Positions 23,740-36,048 of a stretch of 64,000 nucleotides of DNA are shown piece by piece (position 1 is the first letter of the stretch; every line of letters begins with the position of its first letter). Position numbers and translations under genes: made by a program. A model generated the notes under the pieces. That model made no database searches. It worked only from the letters and a program-made list of their open reading frames with translations, and was not told the DNA's origin. Origin of the DNA: Mermis nigrescens (taxonomy: Eukaryota; Nematoda; Enoplea; Mermithida; Mermithidae); assembly GCA_036768485.1 (NCBI GenBank), contig JAVLUZ010000150.1:2060164-2124163 (forward strand), written 5' to 3'.

Positions 23740-24230
23740 AAGCAGCATACATATAACGGCTCGAAATTAAGGGGATCCCGGCCATTTCTAGGGAGGATGG
23801 GTGAATTACCTCCTATTTTCGGCCAAAAACGACCAAAAAAACCTAAAATTAGCCAAAAATTCGATTTTTTCCAACAATCAGGGGGAGTCAAAAATTATCT
23901 GGCTTTGAGGGAGGTGAAGGAGTCCCCATCATCCGTGGGGCAGCAAGAAAATTCTACGGGGTTCAAGATTTTTTTGACGGTCAAGAAATGGCCTTAAAAA
24001 TGGTGGTTTGGCGATAAAAACACCATTTTTCGACGTTTCTCATCAAGCACTATCCATTGGTATCAAAAAATTGCGAAAAAAACGAAAAAAAATTTCAAAA
24101 ATTGAATTCCGGGGGGGGGGTATTTTGATTTCTGGGGGGAGTATTTTGGTTTCTGGGGGTGCATACCCCCCCAAACCCGCCCACGCGTGTGGTCCCCATC
24201 CTTCCTGTTACATTTATGGATAGCAGCCAT
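23740..24230. repeat. Fragment of hAT-B-like interior, host of an mA MITE
   Basis: The two flanks of the MITE (GAGGGAGGTGAAGG on the left, CTTCCTGTTACATTTATGG on the right) correspond to contiguous sequence in hAT-B near 4515-4600. The MITE therefore landed in an older copy of that sequence. Confidence 0.65.
23930..24191 (+). mobile_element. mA MITE copy, 262 bp
   Basis: Ends CATCCGTGGGG and CCACGCGTGTG. Perfect 8-bp TSD GTCCCCAT (23922-23929 and 24192-24199). The internal order is the same as in the other mA copies. Confidence 0.88.
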
Positions 24231-24596
24231 AAGTCCAGTCTTCACATTATTTAGTTTTTAGTCTACCTCAGTTTGCTGCTTTTAAGCTCATAATGCATAT
24301 GCATGTCATACGCGTGCACATATCTTCTTCCACTGACTGTACAATTTACTTTTAACTCAAATTGTCGGCGATATCACAGAAAAAGTATCCTATTCTCCCA
24401 AAGTTAAGTCAGCAATATTGCTGCAAAGACTGTCAATGTCGCCGACTAAAATTGGTGATATTATTGATGTCTCCGATTTTAGTTGGCGATATCGTCAGCC
24501 TAGCCTGTAGGTCAGATGAGAATGAAAAAATTAAAATTTTAGGCTTTATCCACCTTCAATGGCCTTAAAACGTAGAGTAAATATCAGAGCACGAAA

Positions 24597-25670
24597 CAGT
24601 AGCGGATCTAGGATTTTCCTAAGGGGAAGGGGCGGTATCCCAACTTTTCCAAAAAAGTCAAAAATAGGCCCAAAATTTGCCACTAACGCGCGAAATGACG
24701 GTTTTTTCATGTTTTACATTGTATACTTTTACATAAAATCACATTTTGACAAAATATTTTTTGCTTAAACTTTTAAAATTTTAGAAAATTTTGTGCGAAA
24801 AAATCATTTAATTTCTCTGACTTTAACAAAATACTGGCGCGAAGCGCCAGAAAATTCATGAAATAAAGGCGAATAGACGTCTAGAAGCATGATTTACTGC
24901 TTGATTACCTGTATTTATAGCATCTGATGCAAAACATTTCAATTGAAAATAAAAGAAAACTATGCAAAAATAGCTGTTTCTGCTGTTAAAATTGTTTTGA
25001 AACCTACAAGAACAGAAAACGGCATCCAGGAAGTGTTTTTTCTTGTACAAGGTCCATTTGTACATGTACAAAGATGGTCCCTAGAAGTCTTTGTCCATTT
25101 TGTATAAAACAAATTTTTGGGTACTATAATAGAGTACGGTAGCGACTTTAGTGTTGTAGAAACTGAGTTGTTCGACCTTTGGAAGTGTATTTTGGCTAAT
25201 TCCTGGGTTTATGAGGGCAAAAATCATTAAGAATCGTCTTAAAAAGTCGAAGCGCCGAAAAATTCGACATTTTTTCCTTCAAAATGCGATTTCTGCTATT
25301 ATAAAGATATATAGAACACACAATTACTCATTACGGCGCGAAGCAACGAAAGTTTTTACGAATTTTAGACTTTTTTGCAGTTTTTGTTTTCCCAACAATC
25401 TTTGTACATGTACAAAGACAATCCCGAAAAGTCTTTGTACATCGGGGAAAATCTTTGCCGTATACAAAGAAAAACCGTGCTTCCAGGTCGCCAAGAAAGT
25501 AAATAAATGTCATTAATAGGTCATTCGGCGCGAGGGCCAGAAAAATTTGAGAAATTATGGTCACTGACGGCCGAAAATCATTGCAAATTACAATATCCAT
25601 TCTTTATCTCGCCAAATATTTCTGGCCAATGGAGGGGGCAGCCGCTCTCGCCCCCTCAAATCCGCCCTTG
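24597..25670. mobile_element. hAT-D copy 2, 1074 bp
   Basis: Left end CAGTAGCGGATCTAGGATTT and right end AAATCCGCCCTTG. Perfect TSD GCACGAAA (24589-24596 and 25671-25678). It carries GGCGCGAAGCGCC motifs near 24838 and 25337 and an internal TTTGTACATGTACAAAGA block. Longer than copy 1, from which this block is absent. Confidence 0.92.
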
Positions 25671-25929
25671 GCACGAAAGCTACCTTTTCACCGCTCAAAT
25701 ATATATTTTATCCACTTTTAGTCTTATTTTGGGCTTCTTGTCCTAACAATTTTATATTATCTCTTACTGATGGTCAAAAAACACCCCAAAGTGTGTCTAA
25801 ATGTGTTTAATAGGCACTGAACAACTATGTAAAGTTGATATTGAAATTGTAGCATGAAGGTTTACTAACGTAAAAGAAATACACTAATCTATAATACAAA
25901 CATTAGTTTATTATGCGTATATGTTTGCA

Positions 25930-26085
25930 GAACTACCCGAGCCCGATCGGTTATTGATTTGGGTACGCTAAACCCCGTCCCGAATAAACTGAACTTGACT
26001 ACCCGAGCCAGAATAGACTTAATAGAACTACCCGATCCTGAATCCGTATACACTAAAATTCATTACCCGTTGCATCCCTCATATG
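25930..26085. repeat. hAT-K-type right-end fragment
   Basis: Degenerate ACTACCCGA units lead to ACCCGTTGCATCCCT, which matches the hAT-K right terminus. No left end is seen nearby. Confidence 0.5.
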
Positions 26086-26095
26086 TACCTGTCAA

Positions 26096-27610
26096 CAGGG
26101 GCGTAAATAACCGGGAACGGGACGGAGGGAGGCTATCCCACCGGGAATAAAACAATATTTTCATTTTTCGCAACGGTTCCTCTGAAGAATAAATTAAAAA
26201 TACTCGAAGTCTACTAAGAAAACAGCCAAAATGCTCTTTGCATTACGCCGAATTTCTTATTTTCTATCTTTTTTGCCACAGAAGCTCAGACTTGACTTAA
26301 AAATGGCGAATATGCCAAAGAAATTTCTGCGCTGCGCGCTCATATATTATTTTCTGCATTAGTCATTTCTTTGCAAAACCGCAAAATTAAAAGCAAAGAC
26401 AAAAATTACGAAATGTTTTGGAGTCAAGCTTTAACTTGATATTTAGAAATTCGGAAATGGGTTAAAATCAGTTTGGACTTTTTATAAAACTTGCAGAAAA
26501 TGCGAAAATAAGGCGCGAAAAAATTTTCATGAAAATGCATAAAATATTGAGGGAGCTATAGGGCCCCAAAGTTCATAATCAACAATCCTTAATAGAAAGT
26601 TTTGAAATTTATACTTGAGTAGGTGTTCTTTTTATATTTTTGTTGGCTGAGGCTTAGTTTTACATAAAGTATAATTTTAGACTGCTTATGTCAACCAACA
26701 GCTAAGCGCGGATTTAGAGAGGGCGGGGCAGCGCCCCCGTCCTTAAAAAATGTTTGGGCGCAATAAAGAATGATGTGTTTTTTCGACAATTTTAGCCATC
26801 TTTTATCACGGTTTTTCAAATTTTTCCGGCCGCCGGATGGTACTCATTCATGAAATTTACTGACTTTCTTGGCGCTCTAAAAACTTTATTTTAACGTCAC
26901 AGAACAACGATTTTTCAGTTCTCGAAATGATTTATCGAGTGTTTTTTCGGTGCTTTGCACCGATTTTTGTACTAATTTTGCGCATTTTTCCCTTAACAAT
27001 TTTCTAAAATTTTCATTCCGTCCACGTCACAAATGATTCTGTACATCAAGGAACGCAAAAACCCGATACTTTAAGCATAATGACCGGAATTTTTCGGACA
27101 ATTCAAGACATTATCGGGAAAATTCAGGGTTCCGCCCATATCATAAAATCCTGGATTTGCTACTACATACACCTGCTTAGGTCGCTGTTTAGGCCTATGT
27201 ATGAAAGTTTTCATGAATTTGCATGTCACGTTAAAAAAATTTTCAAGCGGAACGACTAATAAATCCGACATCAGCATATCGGAAATGACACAAAAACAAA
27301 ATATTTTTTGGCGAAAAAAACCTAAAAACCACGAATTGTATTTATGTACTAGTGCTAGATCACGAAAACCACGAATTAATCCGAAATATTTCAAAAATGC
27401 AATTGCTATTTTTAAGCAGAATTGTTCTCTTGGCGGCGCCATATTTTTACGACTTCAGCAAGCTTTGTACAAAATCCGACGCTTCTAAAACCATTTTTAC
27501 GGATTTCTGACGGAACTCATATTCTGCATTTACTCTAAATGAAACTATGACTGAAGGTTAAAACTCTAGACACAATTCAACGATGATTGTTGTCACTAAT
27601 TCGGTGTAAA
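26096..27610. other. Mixed element fragments, no gene
   Basis: A hAT-E-type left end (CAGGGGCGTAAATAACC) at about 26096 and a hAT-D-type left end (AGCGCGGATTTAGAG) at about 26705 are recognisable. Their right ends are not certain; one candidate is near 27165. Nothing else is recognised. Confidence 0.4.
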
Positions 27611-28120
27611 CTATTTGGCTTCATTGATTGAACTAAGTATCGATTACATCACTTTTATTGTTTAAAAGAATTAAGCGCATCAGTTCGATGACATCGATAA
27701 CAAAACAAAAGTAAGACTAATCGGACTATCTCATCTTCCGCTCATTACCTTAGCGTTTAGCTTACTACTTTCAATCAATCAATGCAAGAATTTGCATCTA
27801 ACAACATTATCAAAATTTCAGACCCTGACGCAGGGGCCAGTCTGGCCCCGACCCGTGGCCGGGACCTATTTGGCTTCATTGATTGAACTAAGTATCGATT
27901 ACATCACTTTTATTGTTTGAAAGAATTAAGCGCATCAGTTCGATGACATCGATAACAAAACAAAAGTAAGACTAATCGGACTATCTCATCTTCCGCTCAT
28001 TACCTTAGCGTTTAGCTTACTACTTTCAATCAATCAATGCAAGAATTTGCATCTAACAACATTATCAAAATTTCAGACCCTGACGCAGGGGCCAGTCTGG
28101 CCCCGACCCGTGGCCGGGAC
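27611..28120. repeat. Two tandem copies of a 255-bp unit, one mismatch apart
   Basis: Copy 1 is 27611-27865 and copy 2 is 27866-28120; by eye they differ at a single base (TTTAAAAG against TTTGAAAG). Each copy ends in a GC-rich stretch with the perfect hairpin GGGGCCAG-t-CTGGCCCC followed by CCCGTGGCCGGG. The near-identity indicates a recent duplication, or an assembly duplication. Confidence 0.95.
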
Positions 28121-28307
28121 AGCTCCTATTCCGCCTATATTTATCAATTGTGCTTATCAGAGCAATGTTACTTGGCTAGCAAACGAATAGGAACTATCCA
28201 AAGGTAGGCTTTAAAGTTTCATGCATGTTTACTAATTTTTTTAATTTTTTTTCAATTTGACTGGATTAAAAACTTAATTTTTTTCAAATTTATTCAACTG
28301 CCCCTAC

Positions 28308-28549
28308 TTGATATTATGGATGATGCTTTTAAATTGTTGCTTGCACAATGGACATTCCGCTTTAACTTTGGACCACTCCACCAAGCAAACGAAGCAAAAT
28401 TCGTGAAAACAGCTGTCTGTGTACGAACGATTCTCAGGTGGACAGAGACAAATTGCACACTTTTCATTTGGTGATACACTGCGAGTAACCACATCGGTGC
28501 TTCTGCGAATCATTTTGCAAAGCAACTGGTCGTCTGCATCTGAATCCAT
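28308..28549 (-). CDS. TOPORS: Topors-type E3 ligase, first coding exon with RING finger
   Basis: Starts at ATG 28549-28547, directly preceded by an in-frame TGA, and encodes MDSDADDQLLCKMIRRSTDV, then the RING. The C3HC4 pattern is CAICLCPPENRSY, DSCFHEFCFVCLVEWSK, AECPLCKQQF, ending SIIHNI. Known: the sequence C-H-FCF-C-EWSK-K-AECPLCKQPF-SI-H is the signature of the Topors RING. The exon leaves in phase 2 at AA|GTAGGG (donor at 28307; the same bases would otherwise read as a stop). The next exon found is 25.6 kb away at 2537-2718, in matching phase. Product: a nuclear ubiquitin and SUMO E3 ligase. Confidence 0.88.
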
Positions 28550-30329
28550 TCAATATAAGTAGAATGACTTATCCAATTTTTCGCTTTTAACCTTCGAATA
28601 TGGCCCGCATTTCTGACAGAAAAAAATATGTAAAACACACTTTCAAACACACTTTGAGTACGAGCAATTAACAGACATCATGCACAGAATGAGAATTCTA
28701 GGGGGAAGTGAAACTAAGAGGTGTTTTTTCGGCTTGAGAAAAGGCGGAAATGCATCAAAAACATTATTTTTCAACGATCTGGCTAGAGCATAAAAACACT
28801 TTCTTAAAGTTCAAAACATATCGAAAAAATTCGAATAAATTGAACAAAATATAGTCAAAAAATGATAATGTAGTGCGAAATTGGCCTAAACCGAATTTCT
28901 TTACACTCAATGGGGAATTACTTTCGGATTTTTAAAGTTCACAATCTAGTGGATGGTGTAAAAATATGTTTTTGTTCACCAATTTCTCCTCTTAGGAGTA
29001 GGCATAAGTCGAATAGAATAAAAACAAACTACGTTCTAAGGGGTACACGAACACGTCACAGCAAATTGTGTTTATTTACAAAAAATATAGAGCATGTTCG
29101 AAGTTCGAGAGGTGTAAAGTCAAAATTCAGGAATTCCAAAACTTATTACTGTCTTCATTTTTCTCTGTCAACTTCTCCTGTTATGAGCCTGGTGTCCAGG
29201 GATTAGCCGGAGTTCCTGCTCCTCCAGCCATTTTTTGGTCCTCCGGCCTCCGGATGTAAAAAATGGCTGGAGGCTGGAGGTTTTTCATAATTATCATACT
29301 ACGTTCAAGCTCACCAGATTGCTTATTTTGTGAGTATGCACAATACACATGCACCCAGATATATGTATGTAGGATTAAGGCGAGTGAGGGGGGTGAAATC
29401 CTAAAATTTAGGACCACTAAATTTAGAGTCTAGCCTTTTTCGCAGGTCAAATGAAAGATGGCTAAAACATATTTTAGCACGTTTTAATGTAAAAAACAGC
29501 ATTTTTAATTACTTTTGTCCCATTCTGACTAGTTTCGTCACTCTTAAAAGTAAAAAATATAAGAATTCATCATTCAGCGAAGCGCCGAAAAAATTTTAAC
29601 ATCTTTGCTGCTTTTGTACCCAAAAATCATGCAGAAAATATCTGATAGCTCAAAATCGTCCAGCAGTGATTCAAGTCTCTCGAACCCTGAGGTGGGGGTA
29701 ATACCCCCTCATACCTCCCTATGCGAATGTGTGGATTGGCGCAAGCGCGAAAATTTTCTGATTTTCATGTCAGAATGACTAAAAGAATGGAAGAATGGTT
29801 AAAAGTAAACGAATGAGATGCGAGTCTTTTGTAGACTGTTGTCCTTTCATGCGCTGCAGCTTTTATGACGGCTAAAGCTTTGTGGCACTTTGTCCTCTTT
29901 AGGTCAAAATAATTGACAAAACTAGAAGAGATCTACGCGAAACGCCGATTTTTTATGTATATTTTCAAAAAATCATTGCAGAACAGCATTACATAACTGC
30001 ACAGCTCCATTTCTGAAAATTCGAAAATTTCTTCAGGGGAAAGCGTCCCTTCCCCCACCTCACTAGCTATGCCAATGGACGATAGTACTCTTTGCACAAA
30101 CACAATAGCAGAGCAGGGTGGTGTGGCTTTGAGTCTGCTTAATCAAACTTGCTCAGTAACTGCAAGATTACATAAAATATGAACATTACATAGCAGATCT
30201 GTTTGTACTGTGTGTACCGTACATTCCGAGAATAAGTACACCTAGTCTGACTGAAGGGTAACGAGCGAGTGACAATTAGTTTACGACTTTAAAGAAGCAA
30301 TTAAAGCTCTGTTTGCTTCTAAAAGTCGA
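28550..30329. other. Upstream of Topors exon 1: dispersed repeats, no gene
   Basis: 29220-29282 contains an inverted repeat (CCTCCAGCCATTTTTT against AAAAAATGGCTGGAGG). 29580-29740 is a dispersed repeat also found at 16310-16470, with a GCGAAGC hairpin. 29930-30070 resembles 51950-52075. I see no promoter that I can defend. Confidence 0.5.
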
Positions 30330-31636
30330 AAACTAATTTGTTTTCACAGCAGATTGGTTTTCAAACGGGAAAGTCATCTGAAACTCAGCCTTTGAAGTGT
30401 ACAAACATAAGGGTTAAATCACTTGACGCATCTATTCCTATTGATGTTGTTTATGTCGATTTTAGTGAAGCCTTCGACTCTGTCGTTTATTCTGAATTGA
30501 TAGAGAAGTTTGAGCATTATGGGATAAATAGAACACTATCAAAATAGTCAACTTCTTTTTTGACAAATCGTACACAAAAGGTCAAAATTTTTGACGCTTT
30601 TACTGATCTGAAACCAGTTATTAGTGGCGTACCTCAAGGTAGCGTTTTAGGACCCTCTTTATTTCTGTTTTTTGTAAACGATTTTGCTCAGGCTCTTGAG
30701 CATAGTGAAGTCTTTTTCTTTACTGATGATTTGAAGCTCTTCAATTTTTATCAAAATTATACTTTGTTACAAAAAGATTTAGCTGGTTTCCTCGTCTGAA
30801 GAAAATCAGTTAAGCATATCTCTCACTAAATGTTCTGTGTAATACCTAGGGTACGCTAATCCTAAAGTTACATATCACCTAAACCATTTTTTGTTATCTG
30901 ATGCAGGTTCCTCAATTCGAGATTTAGGTGTTTCCTTAACAACAAACTTAACATCTAGTTGTCATTGTACTAATATATCAGCAAAAGCTTTGAACTGAGT
31001 GGTTTGATTTTCAAATGTTTTGAATCATGTCATCTAAAAATGTTGGTTTTTGTTTTTAAGAATTATAATCGGCCAGTAGTAGAGTATGCTCCATTTGTGT
31101 GGAGCCCCTGTTTGCTTTCTGATATCAACAGGGTTGAACAGGTACAGTGAAAATTTACTAGAAGCTTAGTTGGATATATGGGACTTTCTTATGATGAAAG
31201 TCTAAAAACCTTAAATTTAGAGAGGCTTGAAGTCCGTAGAATTTATTTTGATTTAAATGTTATGTATAATATTATTCACAATAATCTCTTACCTTCTGAA
31301 GATTTTTATGAGTTTTATGGTCATTCGCGTATATACTAGGAATGCATTTGCAAATCAGATATATTTAGAAAAATTTCGACTTGATTGTAAAAAGTATTGC
31401 TTTTCTACTAGATCAGCTAGAATTTGGGACGATCTTCCACAATATATTCGAAGTTCTCCAAATGTTGAGATATTTAAGAGAAAATTTAAAAAGGTTGATT
31501 TCGGGAATTGTTTGATGGGCACACGTGAGCGCAATCTATTTGCCTGCTTGTCCAGGACATTTCGCATTACACTATGCTATTTTATTTTCCTTGTGACTTT
31601 GTTTTACCCTTGTCTTTTTTAAATAAAGTATTAGTA
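30330..31636 (+). pseudogene. CR1-like LINE reverse transcriptase (R3), 5-prime truncated
   Basis: RT landmarks in order: QQIGFQTGKSSETQPL; YVDFSEAFDSVVYSELIEKF; SGVPQGSVLGPSLFLFFVND; FFFTDDLKLFNF (the YADD-type box); then, after decay, YNRPVVEYAPFVWSP and ARIWDDLPQYIRSSPNVEIF. It ends in AATAAAGTATTAG (31620-31633). Several stops and frameshifts (e.g. 30545, 30797) disable it. Confidence 0.85.
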
Positions 31637-32031
31637 ATGCTTTTTTTGGACAATTCACATCATCATGCAACAATTAAAACGCAAGGAAGAAATTTTTCAG
31701 AAGATTTCAACAATGAATGCTGCACACTTTGCAAGTTTTACGACTCAGGTAGAACTTTAGATTGCAGAGAATGCAACAGAAAACCTCTTTTCGGGCTGGT
31801 GGCGTGCTTAAGCGCCCCCACTGAAATTTGGGACAGAGCCATGGAAAATTTCGCAAAATTAAGCATCTGAAATTTTGAATTTTTATGTTAAAATTTTCAT
31901 AAAATCGTCCGAATCATGATCCCTAATTCAATTGATAAATAGGTAAAATAGACTGGCGATAGCGCGGAAATTTTCTGATATTTCCAAGCCAGAATGACTG
32001 AAGAAATTCTTAAAATGCATGAGGTGCAAAT
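31637..32031. other. Spacer
   Basis: No gene recognised. The last bases, GTGCAAAT, are the left TSD of hAT-E copy 2. Confidence 0.4.
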
Positions 32032-33974
32032 CAGAGGCGTAGCCAGGATTTTGGTTTGGGGGGGTATAAACAAAAATTTTTCAAGAATACTTTTGCATTG
32101 AATGCCATTAACGTTATGTATAGTAAAACTGAGTTTTCGACCTTTAGTAGAGTGGCCCAGTGTTTTTTTGTACAAGATCCGTTTGTATATACATGTACAA
32201 AGATGGTCCCCAAAAGTCTTTGTACATTTTGAAGACACAAATTTTTGAGTACTGTAATATGGTACGGTAGCAATTTTAGTGTGGTAAACACAGTTGTTCG
32301 ACTTTTTGGAAGTGTATTTTAGCTTAAAAAAATTGGCCTAAACCGAATTTCTTTACACTCAAGGGGGAATTCTTAAAATGCATGAGGTGCGAATTTTAAG
32401 ACGATTATCAGTGATTAGGGCAAAAATCACTGATAATCGTCTTAAAACGGCGCAGAGCGCCGAAAAATTTGACATTTTTCCTTTTAAAATACAATTTCTG
32501 CCAGAGAACACATTATTACTCAATTCGGCGCGAAGCGCCAAAAATTTTTACGAATTTTAGACCTTTTTGACAATTTTTCCCAAAAATCTTTGTACCTGTA
32601 CAAAGATGGTCCTGAAAAGTCTTTGTACATCGGGAAAAATATAAAAAACACTGATGTAGCTTAGCTAATTTATGGGTTTCTGACGATCAAAAATACAAAA
32701 AATGTAAAGCGGCTTTAAGTGCCGTAAATTTTTGGAATTTCCTACCGTTTTCATGTAGAATTTACGGCCTTTCTATTGACAAACATTTCAAAAATTATAA
32801 GTGGCGCAAAGTGCCGAGGAATTCAGTCATTTTTTACCGCCCTTAACATTTTGTAGCTCGGTGAACACTAATAGTCTGACAGAGCAGAAAATTATCAAAT
32901 TTGTACAAAACAATTTGACAGTTCAAGCTTCTAACAAGAAGAGAGCGAGTTACTAACTTGACCTGAAGATATTTTGAGTGATTCAGGCTTTTAAGCAAAA
33001 TGCTGCAGCTTTACAAAAAGAAAGAACAGTAACTGGCGGCACTATGCGCCAAAAATTTTGACGTTTTTTACACTTTAAACTCAATTTATATCGCTTAAAT
33101 CATACAAAAAAGACAAATTAATGCCGGCGCGAAACAGCAAAAAGTTTTAGAAATTCCTAACTCTTTTACGTGGCTTGTTCTCCCTAAAATGTCGTTGCAC
33201 ATGTGCAACGAGGTTTTACGGCTGTTGGGGGTCTGGGGTGGCGCGCTCAAGCGTTCCAGGTTGGGTTCGGGGCAGAGTCCCCGAAAATTTTGTAAAAAAA
33301 GCATTTTAATGTTGAATAGTGATGTTAAACTTTTCGCAAAATCGGCCAAATCTCAGTTCTGAATCCAGCCCAAAAACACTTAAAATTGATTAAGTCCTAC
33401 ATTGCACAAAAGTTATGAGCTGAAATGTGTTTTTCAACTTCTGCCAATTACATAGCGCAGCAACAGCTCGCTTCTAATAAGATATAGAAGAATGTCTCAA
33501 TGAAAATTTTGTTTTTACCATTTTCAGGCCCATTCGTGGCCTTCTTATTAACAAGATACTGTTTAGAAAACAGGAAATGCACAAAAACATAAGAAAATTT
33601 GGCCATTCCTTTATTTTAAAATAGGATTATGTGTCTTTGTAAAGAAAGACAAACAAAGCAAAGAATAGACAAACTGGTACACAATCATTTTCGCACTTTT
33701 ACCATTACGCTCAACAAGCATGCACACTTTTATTCAACGAACAAATAGTGCATTAAATTACTAAAGTGACATGGAAGTGCTAGATTATTCTAGCAGATTC
33801 TAGCTTTTAAATTCATTGTATCTATATTACAATAAGAAATAATGACTCGGCGCGACGTTTTTGCCCTTTTGAACTCAGTTTTGTGGACACATTATTGCAA
33901 CAGAAAAATCAACAATATTTCTGAAGAATTTGGGGGGCATGTGCCCCCAATGCCCCCCCCTGGCTACGCCTATG
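32032..33974. mobile_element. hAT-E copy 2, 1943 bp
   Basis: Ends CAGAGGCGTAGCCAGG and CCTGGCTACGCCTATG. TSD GTGCAAAT (32024-32031) / GTGCGAAT (33975-33982), 7 of 8. It contains GGCGCAGAGCGCC (32450), GGCGCGAAGCGCC (32527) and TTTGTACATGTACAAAG-type blocks. Near 32330-32395 a short stretch repeats the outer left flank (TTCTTAAAATGCATGAGGTG), hinting at a further nested event. Confidence 0.85.
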
Positions 33975-34164
33975 GTGCGAATATTTTGTAGACTTGTTAT
34001 GTTCCCTGTGCTACGCAGCTTTTAAGAACGCAATGTGCACAAAGCGCACGAATTTTCTCCATACTTTTGAATTCCTATTGACAAGAAATGTTTGCAAAAA
34101 GGTTCATCTTCTCATGATGACGAACGGTTTACATTCCTTTATTATACGTTCTATATTCTTTTTC

Positions 34165-34390
34165 TTTGTCTTCACAGATGTCTATGTCTCATGTATCAAA
34201 TTAATGAATTTTTTATTTTCAGTTCCAACATCACTCGAGCTGAAAATCGTTATAAACTAACTTTAGCAGTTGTCTGTTCCAATGCTCACCTCAATAGCTA
34301 TTCCCAAAGATATTCCAAAATTTGGAACAAGTTACCTGATCATGTTGTCGCTTTTCCTAAAGTTGGTTGTTCAAAAAAGAGGTGCCAAAC
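34165..34390 (+). pseudogene. CR1-like LINE (R1), first of three segments
   Basis: Encodes LCLMYQINEFFIFSSN, then AENRYKLTLAVVCSNAH and YSKIWNKLPDHVVAFP. This matches the C-terminal part of the R2 product (36198-36450), with a small deletion after LMYQI. R1 resumes at 38681-38703 and 51127-51255 after two large insertions. Confidence 0.85.
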
Positions 34391-36048
34391 AGGGGAAAGG
34401 TAAAATCCGGAAAAGGAAATGGAAATGGAAAATGGAAAATGGGTAAAAGCCGGAAATGGAAAATGGAAATGGAAAATGGAAAAATGGTTAAAAGCCGGAA
34501 AATGGAAAATGGAAACTGGAAAATGGAAAAATTATTATTTCCTGTATTTTCAACAGAAAATGGTTCATTTTCAAAATTTTTGGTCGTACATGTCGAAATC
34601 ATATTGTTTCTCACCAAATTCCCTTATTTTTGAAGAAATTTCAAAAGCGCAACTAAATATGGGAAAAATTCAACAAAATTGGAATAAACAATTTTCCGTT
34701 TTTTCCCATTTTTGTAGACTTTTCCGTTTTTTAGTTACGCTTTCGAAATTTTTTCAAAAATAGAGATATTTGGTGAGAAACGACATGAATTTGACATCTA
34801 CGACCGAAACTTTTGAAAATGAAACATTTTTCGTTTTAAATAAAGAAGATGTTCCAGGTTTTACCCTATTTTTCCATTTTTTGGCAATTTTCCATCTGCG
34901 ACAAAATCCTTGTAGTCGAAGTAGATGACAATTTTTCGGATCTGGAAGGTCAATCTCTTCAAAAGAGGAAAATTTTGAGTGAAAAGACGAAGAAATAAAC
35001 AATTTTCAGTTTTTTTTCCATTTTCATAGACTTTTTCCATTTTTAGTTACGCTTCCAAAATTTTTTAAAAAATAGAGAAATTTGGTGAGAAACGACATGA
35101 GTTTGACATTTATGACGGGAAATTTTGAAAATAGACTATTTTCCGTTGAAAATAAAGGATATGATGAATTTTCCATTTTCCATTTTCCATTTCCAGGTTT
35201 TACCCTATTTTTCCATTTTCCGGCGATTTTCCAATTGCGACGAAATTGTTGTAGTCGAAGTGGATAACGATTTTTCGGATCTGAAAGGTCAATCTTTCCA
35301 AAAGAGGGGAATTTTGAGTGAAAAGACGAAGAAATGAACAATTTTCCGTTATTTCCAGTTTTTGTAGACTTTTCCATTTTGAGTTACGCTTTCAAAATTT
35401 CTTCAAAAATAGAGAAATTTGGTGAGAAACGACATGATTTTGACATTTACGACCGAAAATTTTGAAAATTAACGATTTTCCGTTGAAAATAAAGGAAATG
35501 GAAAATTTTCTGTTTTCCATTTCCGCCTTTGGCTAAAGTTAAGAGTATGGTACTTTTAGAAAAGGAGCAAAACGAATATGGAATGCCAAAATTTTTGTGT
35601 CAAACTAGTAGAACATGATAAATTGAAGCGCGGAAAAAAATTTGGTGAAAATCTGAGCCATACTGGCAAAGTTGCACGCAACTGTCGATTTGAGTGTTGG
35701 GTGGGACAATTAAACGGCTCGATCCAAGGACTTACACATTTGTCAGAAATAATTAATATGGGCTGAAATTATGGAAGGAAGCATAGCAATGAAGGAAAAA
35801 GAAGAAAAAAGGTACGGAAAGCTGTTCGAAATTTTGAAAAAACTTTAAAAAATTTTCATTTTTTTGCATGTTTTTTTCGGTTTTTTGCTTTTTAATATAC
35901 TTAGGCTTAGGCTAAGTATATCTGAAAAGGTGTTTTAAGCTGATTAGGTCGAGGTCGCTCCTGCTCACGTCAATGTATAGATGCTTAGGTTGATGTATAG
36001 ATGCTTAGGTTGATGTATAGATGCTTAGGTCGATGTACCTATAGATAC

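Noticed and set aside
27820..28120. Helitron 3-prime end
   Set aside because: A GC-rich hairpin is present, but there is no CTRR terminus or A/T insertion site at the right distance.
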